From Amaurobius ferox (Eukaryota > Arthropoda > Arachnida > Araneae > Amaurobiidae), in assembly GCA_951213105.1 (NCBI GenBank), contig OX578135.1, positions 161,563,250-161,627,249 on the forward strand: a stretch of DNA of 64,000 nt. Reading direction: 5' to 3'. The notes under the pieces are model-generated. The model did no database searches. It was not told where the DNA came from and saw only the letters and a list, made by a program, of their open reading frames with translations. Position 1 is the first letter of the stretch, and every line of letters begins with the position of its first letter. Below are positions 24,202 to 35,758 of this stretch, piece after piece. The position numbers and the translations under genes are program-made.

Positions 24202-25190
24202 AAGCAGGATTAACTTTTACTTTCCCTGCAATACATGGAAACGTATAGGGAAAATATTGGAATCGTGTCGAAAATCGCAACTCGGGTTTTCGACGGATCT
24301 ACACACGTTTTGGGACCTCTGGAACACGAAAACACTATTTTTAGCGTGATGTTTGTGCGTGCAATACATGTATCCACTCTAACTCAAAACATAATTGATC
24401 AAATTTCATAAAAATTTTATAGGTAGGTCACTTGTAGGTGACCCTGATGCTGATTAGATTTTAGTACGATTCGGAATAAAAGAATCTCCCTATTTTTGTG
24501 TGTGTGTGAAATGGCCCGCAAAAATCGCTAAAATCTAAAAGTACTATAAATACTAAGTACTACAAATGCATCCATTAAATTCATATTTTATACGCAATTT
24601 TTGACAATGAAAAGAATAAGACCAATCCCATTAGTCTAAGATAAACCATTCTATGGATATTTAAGTTTTTAAATTTGGGAACTGAAAAAGTTTTTCACTG
24701 TTATGAAAATATTATTTATTATTATTATTTTTTATTTATTTAGTAGTTACGTTTACGTCCCTTGAGGAATATTCTGATACTGTTTAGATTTTGATTTGAT
24801 TCTCAAAGATATAACCGACCTTATTTTTCGTAAAGGCCAGCAAAGATAGCGAAAATAAGAAACGGCAAAATTGCAGAAATATATTAAGTAATCGCTCTGC
24901 ATGTAATTTTTGACAACACATCGAATAAGACTGACCCCCCCCCCCCCCTATGACTCTAGGTTTAACCGTTCTCGAGATATTTTAGTTTTTTTTATTTTTT
25001 ATTTTGAAGAGTTGAAAGTTTTAACGTGAATTAAGTTGCTAAATGAAAAGAACGTGTATTAAAAATGCAAACTGGATATAATATCAGAAAAGTATCCATC
25101 TTATTTTCTGAAATTAAACTCAATTTAATGCAACATAAAATAAAAAGTAAGAAAATGAATTTGTAGGGAAAGTCATGTGCTGCCCACCCA
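24202..25190 (-). mobile_element. Hairpin-ended element, S3 subfamily, minus strand
   Basis: On the minus strand it runs from a 5' end near 25190 (GTGGGCAGCACATGAC) to the terminal stem-loop at 24210-24262. It contains the family modules, including the 'tctcgaga' and 'gaacggt' motifs. A C10 tract lies near 24940. Downstream sequence at 24137-24201 is shared with 2608-2692. Confidence 0.55.
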
Positions 25191-26858
25191 CATTTATGTG
25201 TACTATAATGTCTATAGTCGGGGTGGGGTATCTCTTGATGATATCGGAGCGTTGTGAAAAATGGAAACACTATGTAAGCTTATATCTCTGAACTTAATAT
25301 ATATACATGGATACAAATTTTATTTGTTTTATCGGAATTAGGATACCGTTTATACAAACAAAAATAAATACAATATTTTAATATTTTGATTTTTTCTTTT
25401 CCGAACAAACTAAAAATTTTTGTCCGAGAGAGTTTCACTTCACTTAGCTTACTTTCATTCGAAATGCCTTTGAAACTATAAAAGATAAATAGTAAGGGAT
25501 AAAAATATTCCGTAGGAAGTTCAATTTCTGGATTTATAATTTGGTTTTACAAAATAGTCTTATCAAGTTGAAGAATATCTCAAAAACTGATTAAGAGCTA
25601 TAAACTTTAAGAAGTAATCTGCAGCCTTTAAAAGTCCTACAAGAATATATAGTTTGTAGGATATAATTTTTTTCTTATAAGTTAAGCCGTTTCATTTATT
25701 CAAAAGTTCACAGCACATTTTGTGTCTATAAACTAATGATTCATCTCCACGAAGAAAAGAAAAACAGTGACATAAACACATATATTTAACATTTAGCTCA
25801 TTCTCAGTCTAATTTCTTAAGCTTTATATAACGCTGATTATAACCTCTATAAAGACAGAGTAAAATGTATCCCATTTTATTAGTCACGAATTAGGTATTA
25901 ATATTTGCTCATTTTTTAAATAAATGTTAGTAATTTAGTCAATTTTTAATGTTATCTAAGAATTATTCCTGTTCGAGTGCCACCAGTTGGACAATTATAC
26001 ATTAAGGGATAGATTTCATGGCTACATTATCTAAGCTTCCTCCCCTACCTCCCCCAAGATGCAAAATTTTGGATATTTTATATAATTACTAAAATAATCA
26101 AATTGAACTTTGAAATTCACAAAATTTTCCAGGTGAGATCCCCCTAGATCCCCCCCCTCCCCAACTACCCGCAGTTTATGTTGCTAATAGTACCCACTTG
26201 TGCAAAACGAAATTTATAAATTTTTCGAACAAAATACTAAGATTTTAAATTTTTCGAGCAAAGTTTCAAATTTCTACCTTCAGCCGTTCTGGCTGTAAAT
26301 GTATCGGGCAGATAATCTCACTCTACCGTATGATATGCACGAGAAAGTCGAGCGGAGACTCACAGTCCAAACATTTCCAGATTTCAACGTGAAACACAGT
26401 TTGGCAAAAACGCTGGCGTATATCAAATAAATTTTCAATTGCGCATAAACATCAGATCTGGCCCGTCAGGAATTCAGAAACGACGTCACGTGGCCCACTA
26501 ACTCAAACACGTTGCCTGATCCAGCTAAATAGGAGACCGGAACGCCATTTAGTAACAAGATACATTCGTTAAAAGTGTATACGTAGGTTGTAATTTATCC
26601 ACCTACATCGGTGGTTGTCAAACTCCTTCAGTTTTCTTACTCTTAGAACATGAAATGGGTGGAGCCGCACGAATGGATAAATGGCGCAATAAAACAGTTT
26701 TAATTATCTGGAAATAAGAGGAAATGGTTAAATAACACTCACCTATTAATTTCATCTGTTAATTTCACCTATTTTTATTTACATTAAAAAAAGAAAATAA
26801 GAAAATGTCCCACATATAAAAAAGGAGGCGATGGTGAAATGTTCTAGCTCATCTTATA
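25191..26858. other. Intergenic DNA, no gene recognised
   Basis: AT-rich sequence with a C-rich patch at 26130-26165. A moderately GC-richer stretch at 26280-26560 has no open frame that I recognise. Confidence 0.35.
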
Positions 26859-27595
26859 CGCCCTCGCGTACACGTCTGACAGGCAAATTGGTAGTGTAAA
26901 TGGGGCTATTGTCACTGTAACCTTAGGCCCTGTAAACTTTGCCCTCGCATACACGTCTCGCAAATTGGTATTGTAAATGGGGCTATTGGTATTGTAACCT
27001 TAGACCCTGTAAACTTTGCCCTCGCATAAACGTCTCAGATTTTTAATGTAACCTTAGGCCCTGTAAACTTTGCCCTTGCATACACGACTCACAGATTGGT
27101 ATTGTAACCTTAAGCCCTGTAAACCTTGCCCTCGCATACACGTCTTACAGATTGGTATTGTAACCTTAGGCCCTGTAAACTTTGCCCTCGCATAAACGTC
27201 TCAGATTGGTAATGTGACCTTAGGCCCTGTAAACTTTGCCCTTGCATACACGTCTCACAGATTGGTATTGTAACCTTAAGCTCTGTAAACCGTGCCCTCG
27301 CATACACGTCTTACAGATTGGTATTGTAACCTTAGGCACTGTAAACTTTGCCCTCGCATAAACGTCTCAGATTGGTAATGTGACCTTAGGCCCTGTAAAC
27401 TTTGCCCTTGCATACACGTCTCACAGATTGGTATTGTAACCTTAAGCCCTGTAAACCTTGCCCTCGCATACACGTCTTACAGATTGGTATTGTAACCTTA
27501 GGCCCTGTAAACTTTGCCCTCGCATACACATCTCACAAATTGGTATTGTAAATGGGGCTATTGGTACCCAAGGCATTGTAAGCTTCGCCCTCTCC
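26859..27595 (+). repeat. Minisatellite with higher-order 166-bp period
   Basis: There are roughly a dozen tandem units of about 57 bp with the core CCCTCGCATACACGTCT, then 'cagattggtattgtaacctt' and 'ggccctgtaaactttg'. Some units are 52 bp because they lack CACA. In the centre three units (57+52+57) repeat as a 166-bp higher-order block. Confidence 0.85.
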
Positions 27596-27605
27596 CCACT
27601 TTTTT

Positions 27606-27695
27606 ACATACCAAATGCTCCGACCGTCCAAACAGTTACCTTACACCTTTCTGGTAGGTCGGACGGTCTGGGTTAACAACAACATACCAAATGCT
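27606..27695 (+). mobile_element. Severely 5'-truncated SINE with 14-bp target duplication
   Basis: A 62-bp SINE tail (27620-27681: 'ccgaccgtccaaacagttac' to 'ggtctgggttaacaacaa') lies between two perfect copies of ACATACCAAATGCT (27606-27619 and 27682-27695). 5' truncation and the (CAA)-type tail indicate LINE-mediated target-primed reverse transcription. Confidence 0.85.
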
Positions 27696-28379
27696 TTTAG
27701 CGGGCGGTTATATAGTATATATTTTTTATTTTCAGGTTTATAAAAGGAATGCAATATCTTTGATAGGTTTTTATATAGAGCATATCATTGTTAACTTGTT
27801 CTGCGTTTTGATGCAACGAATATGTTTTGCTAAAAATGTATGACATTTTTTTAGATTTTTAGCTTAACACAAGGGAAAGCTTTCAGCCAAAAATTAAATA
27901 TTTTTAGGGTTCCTATTTTACCATGTAGGCATATCTGAAAATTTCGTCAAATGAATTTTTCATATATAGAAACGTTGTCTGAATACAGAGGAAGAGGAGG
28001 AGGATAAGAAGCAGAAGAGGAAAACTGCGAAACGACTACCTTCTTCTGAAATTCAAAAGGCTATCTTCCTCGCTTTTGAAAAAAGTGCAACTTATTAGAG
28101 TGGCTGCTGCCTTTATATCATGAAGAAAGAGGTTCCAATTTCTACGTGCATTATCAATAATGTTATGAACTTGTAAAATGCTCTGGAGTCTCTGCCCCCT
28201 CTCACTTTCGTCTCTGTCACAGACCAGGCGGAGAAAACGCCCGTACAGGCTATATTTCCTATGACGTGAATCCAGGGTTACCAGACGATGAAGTTCAGGG
28301 GAGGGCTGCCAAGTTTGGCGATTTATCGCCAATTTGGCGACTTTTAGAAGGTTCGAGAAACACCTCGAAATAAGCAATA
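27696..28379. other. Intergenic DNA, no gene recognised
   Basis: A GC-richer section at 27980-28330 has an uninterrupted minus-strand frame of 113 codons (28036-28377). Its translation resembles no family I know, and there is no supporting context, so I do not call it a gene. 'gccaagtttggcg' and 'tggcgac' motifs near 28310 belong to a dispersed repeat also present in S1 elements. Confidence 0.35.
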
Positions 28380-28715
28380 TACTACGAGATATGAGATATT
28401 TTTAGAAGTTTCTACAGAGAGAGTCTATGAAAGGAGTCATCCCTGAGTTGAGAGCAGTTGACGAGATACGAGCTAAATTGAATTGTGCCAATGTTTTGAG
28501 AATAGTAGCCGCTGTTTTGTAAAATGTCATACGGCATTGTTTTAAAAATAGTATCGGCTGTTTTTTGTGAAATTAGTGGTATTTAAGTGCAGTTTTACTT
28601 TATATAGTACTTGTTTACGTTGTGCTTATGAATAAACGTGTTGGTTATCCAGAAATTTGGATTTACTCTTGTATCCTGAGCGCACATCCATGATTCCTAA
28701 GGGTACGTCGTAACA
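28380..28715 (+). mobile_element. Possible 3' part of an LTR
   Basis: The segment ends GGGTACGTCGTAACA (28701-28715), a common terminus of gypsy-type LTRs. It has AATAAA at 28631-28636 and a TATA-like stretch near 28600. The 5' end (TG..) and target duplications could not be found, so it may be truncated. It is immediately followed by the S1 chain. Confidence 0.3.
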
Positions 28716-28742
28716 ATAAGAATCTGAATCTAAATAACAAAA

Positions 28743-29661
28743 ATCTGATGTGGGCAGCACATGAGTTTCCTTATATAACGTAATGAATTTACTACTTTTA
28801 CAGCAAAAAAATAAGTTATTCTTATAGTAGATACTTACATTCTTTCCAAGATATTGAATTTCCGTCAATTAGTCGTCATTTTCATTGATTTAGCGTCATA
28901 TTTATCCATTTGGCGAGATTTTCGTTAATTTGGCAACATTTAAAAAAGTCGCCAAGTTGACAAAATTTCGCCAAAATCTCGCCAAGCGTTATGAACGGAG
29001 AAATAAGTTATTCTTATAGCAGATAAATGACTATTGGCGTTCAAATACAAAAGTATTACTCAAAGTATCTTTTCTCATGAATGGAAGGAGCTAGATCCAC
29101 AAGAATGATATCACCAAATATATCGCACGATATTACATATGAAAAGTGAACATGTTTCTCAACAGTTAATATATATTTTTTAATTTATGGGATTTCTTTT
29201 TTTTTATAAATTTATTTGAAAAATGTGCAATATCTCGAGAACGGTTCATGCTAGCGTTCTAAAGTTTATGTCAATCGTTTTCTAAGGAAAAATTACATAA
29301 GAAATGTCTATTTGCGTAACTTCATTAATGGTTTTGATTTTTTGGTGATTTTTTCAAAATTTCACTCGAAAATTTAGGGGGGTTCTGAACATTCGATTAC
29401 GTTTAAAAACAATAGGCTTCCAGTATTTACGGATTGTGAGTTTTGTACCAAATTTCATTCAAATCGATCCATTCGGTCGTGAGATATCGTCTCCACAGAC
29501 TCACTGACAAACACACACACACACACAGATATCACCTCAAAAATGTTTGATTCGTGATCAGGGATGCTTGAAACGTACTCTCCCGTCGAAAACTCGAATG
29601 CTAATTTTCGACCCCGTCACAATACTTTCTTTATACATTATGTATATAAGGAAAGTAAAAA
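28743..29661 (+). mobile_element. Hairpin-ended element S1, copy a
   Basis: It starts ATCTGATGTGGGCAGCACAT (a small ATGTG/CACAT hairpin), then the 'ttccttatataa' motif, 'gccaagttg' motifs, 'tctcgagaacggttcatg', a CA microsatellite, 'cgtgatcagggatgcttgaa' and the terminal stem-loop ACTTTCTTTATACA..TGTATATAAGGAAAGT followed by AAAAA. Length is 919 bp. It is non-coding. A 5' offset inverted motif (ACTTTCC) and a 3' hairpin in A-rich target sites are reminiscent of Helentron-type non-autonomous elements, but the class is not proven. Confidence 0.6.
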
Positions 29662-29730
29662 TGTTGATGTGGGCAGCACAAGACTTTCCTTATATAATGC
29701 AATGAATTTACTACTTTTACAGTAAAAAAA
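29662..29730 (+). mobile_element. S1 element copy b, 5' fragment
   Basis: It begins directly after the A5 tail of copy a and contains only the 5' about 69 bp (to 'cttttacagtaaaaaaa'). There it is interrupted at an A-run by the S2 chain. Confidence 0.55.
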
Positions 29731-30327
29731 ATCTGATGTGGGCAGCACATGACTTTCCCTGCAGAATTATATTCACGTTCTCTTTATTTTAATTAAATTT
29801 AATTCACTTTTAATTTAATTTTCATTCTCATTTGATAACTGATGGACTTATTTTCAAAGGTGGCGTAAAGAAAATACGAAAATCTAAAATATCTCGAGAA
29901 CGGCTAGTCCTAGTGTAATGAGGGTGGTCTTATTCTTTTCTTCGTTAAAAATTACGTATTAAACAAGCATTTAACGGATATATTTGAGCATACGTAGTTT
30001 TTTATTTTAGATTTAGGTGATTTTTGCGGGCCATTTTGCAAAAAAGGATTTTTTCCGAATCGTACCAAAATCTAATCAGCACCAGGGTGTTCCACAAGTG
30101 AATGATCTACCGAATTTTGTGAAATTCGGTCAATTAGTTTTTTAATTAGAGTGCATACAAAATCTGCACAGACAGACAGACACAAACACAGACGTCATGT
30201 TAAAAATAGTTTTTTCGTATTCTAGAGGTCTCGAAACTTGTAGATCCGTCGAAAACTCGAGTTGCGATTTTCGGCATGATTCCAATATTTTCCCTATACA
30301 TTACCATGTATTGCAGGGAAAGGAAAA
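29731..30327 (+). mobile_element. Hairpin-ended element S2, copy a
   Basis: It starts ATCTGATGTGGGCAGCACAT, then GACTTTCCCTGCAG. It contains one 'gggccattttgcaaaaaa' module, an ACAG/CA microsatellite, 'gatccgtcgaaaactcgag' and the terminal stem-loop TTTTCCCTATACATTACCAT..GCAGGGAAAG. It is followed without spacer by copy b. Confidence 0.6.
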
Positions 30328-31886
30328 ATCTGATGTGAGCAGCAGATGACTTTCCCTGCAGACTCAAACTCATTTTTCCTTTATTTCTTTAATAATTCAT
30401 TGAGTTTAATTGCACAAAATAACACTAAATTTGCATTTTTAATTCAATTTCTGTTTTTATTTGGTAATTGGACATTTTTCCAAAAGTGGCATAACAAAAT
30501 ACGAAAAAACTAAAATATCTCGAGAACGGCTAGTCCTAGTGTAATAGGGTTGGTCTTATTCTTTTCCTCGTCAAAAATTACGTATAAAACAAACATTTAA
30601 TTGATATATTTGAACATAGGTAGCTTTTTTTTAGGTTTTGGCGATTTTTGAGGGTCATTTCTTAAAAATATATGATATGGGCAACACATGACTTTCCTTA
30701 TATAATGGAATGAATTTACTACTTTTACAGTAAAAAAATAGGTTTTTCTTATAGTAGATACTTATATTCTTTCCAAGATATTGAATTTTCGACAATTAGT
30801 CGTCATTTTCATTGATTTAGCGTCATTTCAATCCATTTGGCGAGATTTTCGTTAATTTGACAACATTTGAAAAAGTCGCCAAGTTGGCGACATTCCGCCA
30901 CATTCGTCACCAAAATTTCGCCAAGCTTTACTGACGGAGAAATAAGTTATTCTTATAGCAGATAAATGACCATTGGCGTTCCAATACAAAAGTATTACTC
31001 GAAGTATCTTTTCTCATGAATGGAACGAGCTAGATCCACGAGAATGATGTCACCAAGTTTATCGCATGGTATTACATATGAAAAGTGAACATGTTTCTCA
31101 ATAGGAAATATATATTTTTTATTTTATATGACTTTTGATAATTTTTTTGAAAAATGTGCAATATCTCGAGAACGGTTCATGTTAGCGTTCTAAAATTTAT
31201 GTTAATCGTTTTCTAATGAAAAATTACATAAGAAATATTTATTTGCGTAACTTTATTAGCGGTTTTGATTTTTTAACGATTTTTTCAAAATTTCACTCGA
31301 AAATTTAGGGGGGGTTCTGACCATTCGATTACGTTTAAAAACAATAGGCTTCCAATGTTTACGGATTGTGATTTTTGTACCAAATTTCGTTCGAATCGGT
31401 CCTTTCGCTCGTCAGTTATCGTCTCCCCAGACTCACTGACACACACAGACACACACACACACACACACACAGACATCACTTCAAAAATGTTTGATTCGTG
31501 ATCAGGGATGCTTGAAATGTCCTCTCCCGTTGAAAACTCGAATTCGAATTCGTCACAATACTTTCCTTATACATTATGTATATAAGGAAAGTAAAAAGGT
31601 AGCCTGTTCTTTTCCGAATAATACCAAAATCTAATCAGCACCAGAGTATCGTACAAGTAACTTATCTACCAAATTTTGTGAAATTTGGTCAATTAGTATT
31701 TTAGCTAGAGTAGACACATGAAATTTTTAAGGACCATTTCGCAAAAAAAGGCGGGTTCTGTTTTTACGAATCGTACCAAAAACTAATCAGCACCAGTGTC
31801 ATACCCAAGTGACTTACCTACAAAATTTTATGAAATTCGGTCCATAAGTTTTTGAGTTAGAGTGGATACATACATTGCACAGACAC

Positions 31887-31917
<31 letters not shown>

Positions 31918-32066
31918 CACAGACAGACAGATACACAAACACAGACACGAACGTCACGCTAAAAATAGTTTTTTCGTATTCTAGAGGTCTCGAAACGTGT
32001 AGATCCGTCGAAAACTCAAGTTGTGATTTTCGGTATGATTTCAATGAATTGCAGGGAAAGTAAAAA
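30328..32066 (+). mobile_element. S2 copy b, interrupted by S1 copy c
   Basis: S2 sequence runs 30328-30668, is interrupted by a complete S1 element (30669-31597), and resumes 31598-32066 at the same module ('ttcttaaaaa' / 'ggtagcctgttcttttccg'). The terminal stem-loop is partly lost: only 'gaattgcagggaaagtaaaa' remains. Confidence 0.6.
30669..31597 (+). mobile_element. S1 element copy c, nested in S2
   Basis: It starts TATATGATATGGGCAACACA and ends ..TATAAGGAAAGTAAAAA, with all S1 modules and a CA microsatellite at 31440-31470. It sits in an A-run of the host module. Removing it restores a continuous S2 sequence. Confidence 0.65.
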
Positions 32067-32424
32067 TCTGATGTGGGCAGCAAATGACTTTCCCTGCAGA
32101 CTTATATTCATGTTCTCTATATTTTAATTAAATTTAATTAAATTTTCGTTCTCATTTGAGAACTGGGCTTATTTTCAAAGGTGTTGTAGAGAAAATACGA
32201 AAAAACTAAAATATCTCGAGAACGGCTAGTCCTAGTGTAATAGGGTTGGTCTTATTCTTTTCTTCGTTAAAAATTACGTATTAAACAAGCATTTAATGGA
32301 TATATTTGAGCATACGTAGTTTTTATTTTAGATTTTGGCGATTTTTGGGGGCCATTTTGCAAAAAAAAGCAGGTTATTTTTTTTCCGAATCGTACCAAAA
32401 TCGAATCAGCACCAGAGTGTCCCA

Positions 32425-32730
32425 CAAGTAACTTATCTACGTGGGCGCGGTAGCTCACTGGTCAGCGCGCGAGAATTGCACTCGGTAGACCCGGGTTCGA
32501 TTCCCTCCGCTGGAAAAAGAAAAAACTGCCGCCGTGTTCACGCGGAGTACGATCACGCTAAACATGTGGGTCCGTAAGTCCTCAGGGGTTGAAGGCCCAG
32601 ACCACACGACCAACCCAGGGGTTTATGGTAACAAATTGTGTGGCCGGAAATCCTCAGGGGTCCGGAACTAAAACCTGTAAACCGAAAGGTAGGCCAGGTC
32701 CGCACTGCTGTCTCCAAGTAACTTATCTAC
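32425..32730 (+). mobile_element. Full-length tRNA-SINE with alternative 3' body
   Basis: A 274-bp SINE (32441-32714) is flanked by perfect 16-bp duplications CAAGTAACTTATCTAC (32425-32440, 32715-32730). The head has an A box (GGTAGCTCACTGGTCAGCGC) and a B box (GGTTCGATTCC) and matches the satellite monomers up to 'cacgttaaacatgtgggtcc' (the copy reads cacgctaaac). After 'gtaagtcctcaggggttgaa' the 3' half is unrelated to the common body. Confidence 0.85.
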
Positions 32731-32975
32731 CAAACATTGTGAAATTTAGTTAATTAGTATTTTAGCTAGGGTGGATACATGAAATTTTTGCGGGTCATTT
32801 CGTAAAAAAATGCGGGTTCTTCTTTTCCGAATATTACCAAAATTTAATCAGCACCAGAGTATCCTACAAGTAACTTATCTACCAAATTTTGTGACATTTG
32901 GTAGATAAGTTACTTGATAAATGAAATGAAATTTAAAATAATAAATGAAATTTTTACGGGCCATTTAGCAAAAAA

Positions 32976-33752
32976 ATCTGATGTGGGCAACACATGACTT
33001 TCCTTATATAATGCAATGAATTTACTACTTTTACAGTTAAAAAAATGTTATTCTTATAGTAGATACTTATATTCTTTCCAAGATATTGAATTTTCTTCAA
33101 TTAGTTGTAATTTTGATTGATTTAGCGTCATTTTTATCCATTTGGCGAGATTTTTTTTAACTTGGCAACAATTAAAAAAGTTGCCAAGTTGGCGACATCT
33201 CGCCAAATTCGTCGCCAAAATCTCGCCAAGCATTATGGACGAAGAAATAAGTTATTCTTACAGCAGTTAAATAACTATTGGCGTTCAAATACAAAAGTAT
33301 TACTCAAAGTATCTTTTTCCATGACTGGAACGAGCTAGATCCACGAGAATGATGTCACCCAATTTATCGCATGGTGTTACACATGAAAAGTAAACATGGT
33401 TCTCAATAGGAAATATTTTTTTTATTTTATGACTTTTTGATAATTTTTTTGAAAAATGTGCAATATCTCGAGAACGGTTCATATTAGCGTTCTAAAATTT
33501 ATGCCAATCGTTTTCTAATGAAAAATTACATAAGAAATGTCTATTTGCGTAACTTTATTAGCGGTTTTTATTTTTTGACGAATTTTTCAAAATTTCACTC
33601 GAAAATTTAGGGGGGTTCTGAACATTCGATTGCGTATAAAAACAATAGGCTTCCAGTGTTTACGGATTGTGATTTTTGTACCAAATTTCGTTTGAATCGG
33701 CCCATTCGTTCGTCAGTTATCGTCTCCACAGACTCACTGACACACACACATA

Positions 33753-33790
<38 letters not shown>

Positions 33791-33920
33791 TCACTTCAAA
33801 AATGCTTGATTCGTGATCAGGGATGCTTGAAACGTGCTCTCCCGTCGAAAACTCGAATTCGAATTTTCGACCCCGTCACAATACTTTCCTTATACATTAT
33901 GTATATAAGGAAAGTAAAAA
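32976..33920 (+). mobile_element. S1 element copy d, nested in S2 copy c
   Basis: It starts ATCTGATGTGGGCAACACAT after 'ccatttagcaaaaaa' and ends GGAAAGTAAAAA before 'ggcgggttctg'. The target is therefore the A-run of the same S2 module that copy c also used. Length is about 945 bp, with a long CA tract at 33747-33787. Confidence 0.65.
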
Positions 33921-34239
33921 GGCGGGTTCTGTTTTTACGAATTGTACCAAAAGCTAATTAGCACCAGGGTCACATCCAAGTGACTTATCTGCCATATTTT
34001 ATGAAATTCGGTCCATTAGTTTTTGAGTTAGAGTTGATACATACATTGCGCAGACACACAGACAGACAGACAGACAGACAGACTCACACACACACACACA
34101 CAGACGTCACGCTAAAAATAATTTTTCGTATTCTAGAGGCCTCGAAACATGTAGATCCGTCGAAAACTCGAGTTGCGATTTTCGACATGAATCCAATATT
34201 TTCCCTATACATTACCATGAATTGCAGGGAAAGTAAAAA

Positions 34240-34741
34240 TCTGATGTGGGCAGCACATGACTTTCCCTGCAGACTTATTTTCACGTTCTTTTTATTTTAA
34301 TTACATTTAATTCACTTTTAATTCAATTTTCGTTCTCATTTGATAACTGGACTTATTTTCAAAGGTGACGTAGAGAAAATACGAAAAAACTAAAATATCT
34401 CGAGAACGGCTAGTCCTAGTGTAATGGGGTTGGTCTTATTCTTTTCTTCGTTAAAAATTACGTATTAAACAAGCATTTCATGGATATATTTGAGCATACG
34501 TAGTTTTTTATTTTAGATTTTAGCGATTTTTGCAGGCCATTTTGCAAAAACAGGCAGGTTCTTTTTCTTCGAATCATACCAAAATCTAATCAGCACTAGG
34601 GTGTCCCACGAGTGAGTTACCTACCAAATTTTGTGGAATTTGGTCCATTAGTATTTCAGATAGAGTGGATACAAGCGTTTGGGGGCCATTTCGCAAAAAA
34701 AGGCGGGTTCTTTTATTCCGAATCGTACCCAAAACTAATCA
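34240..34741 (+). mobile_element. S2 copy d, 3'-truncated
   Basis: It starts directly after the A-tail of copy c. It breaks at 'aaaactaatcag' and is joined to the interior of an S1 element ('ctcgccaagttggcgac'). Confidence 0.55.
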
Positions 34742-35446
34742 GCTCGCCAAGTTGGCGACATTCCGCCAAATTCGTCGCCAAAATTTCACCAAGCGTTATG
34801 GACGGAGAAATGAGTTATTCTTATAGCAGATTGCCGTTCAAATACAAAAGTATTACTCAAAGTAACTTTTCTCGTGAATGGTACTAGCTAGATCCACGAG
34901 AATGATGTCACCCAATGTATCGCATGATATTATATATGAAAAGTGAATATGTTTCTCAACAGTTAATAGTTTTTTTTCAATTTGGGATTTTTTGATAAAT
35001 TTATTTGAAAAATGTGCAATATCTCGAGAACGGTTTACGCTAGAGTTCTGAAATTTATGTTAATCGTTTTCTAAGGAAGAATTACATAAATATGTATTTG
35101 CGTAACTTTATTAAAAGTTTTGATTTTTTGATGATTTTTTCAAAATTTCACTCGAAAATTTAGGAGTGTTCTGAGCATTCGATTGTATTTAAAAACAATA
35201 GGCTTCCAGTATTCAACGATTGTAATTTGTATACCAAATTTAATTGGAATCGCTCCATTCGTTCGTGAGATATCGTCTCCACAGACTCACTGACACACAC
35301 ACACACACACACACAGACATCACCTCAATGTTCAATTCGTGATCAGGGATGCTTGAAACGTGCTCTTCCGTCGAAAACTCGAATTCGAATTTTCGACCCC
35401 ATCACAATACTTTCATTATACATTATACAATGTATATAAGGAAATT
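34742..35446 (+). mobile_element. S1 element copy e, 5'-truncated
   Basis: S1 interior ('gccaagttggcgaca', 'tctcgagaacggttt', 'gatcagggatgcttgaaacg') ends with a degenerate stem-loop ACTTTCATTATACA..TGTATATAAGGAAAT. Confidence 0.55.
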
Positions 35447-35758
35447 AATATCAGGAATGCGACAACCAACAGTTTAGTGGCGCCAATAAATTGGTTGTAT
35501 TTGGCATTTATACGTCGATATACAGGATTTTGATACCATTAACATCCATAGCGCAGTTCAAACTACCACTTTCCACACAGACTATATGTACTACCATCAT
35601 TGCTTCAAAAATCATAGCTTATCATAGGAAATAATGCTAGGAATAACTTAAAATTGGAATCGTTCTAATCACGAGAATTGCTAAAAATTATATACACTTC
35701 CAGTTTTTCACATAATGTATCTGCACACAGAAAATAGAATAACAGGTCGTCGTTATCC
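35447..35758. other. Intergenic DNA, no gene recognised
   Basis: A single-copy-looking stretch of about 310 bp lies between S1 copy e and the hAT element. No motif recognised. Confidence 0.35.

Larger units (their letters stand above)
32067..34239 (+). mobile_element. S2 copy c with nested SINE and S1 insertions
   Basis: It starts right after the A-tail of copy b and ends with the stem-loop at 34190-34239. It is interrupted by a SINE (32441-32714, with target duplication) and by S1 copy d (32976-33920). The internal 'gggccatttcgcaaaaaa..ctaatcagcaccag' module is repeated several times at about 150-bp spacing. Confidence 0.6.

Noticed and set aside
26859..27595. CRISPR-like array because of regularly spaced repeats.
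   Set aside because: The units are contiguous, spacers are not unique, and the context is eukaryotic transposon-rich DNA.
28036..28377. A 113-codon minus-strand frame.
   Set aside because: Composition is plausible, but I recognise no family, start context or neighbouring exon. Unsupported.
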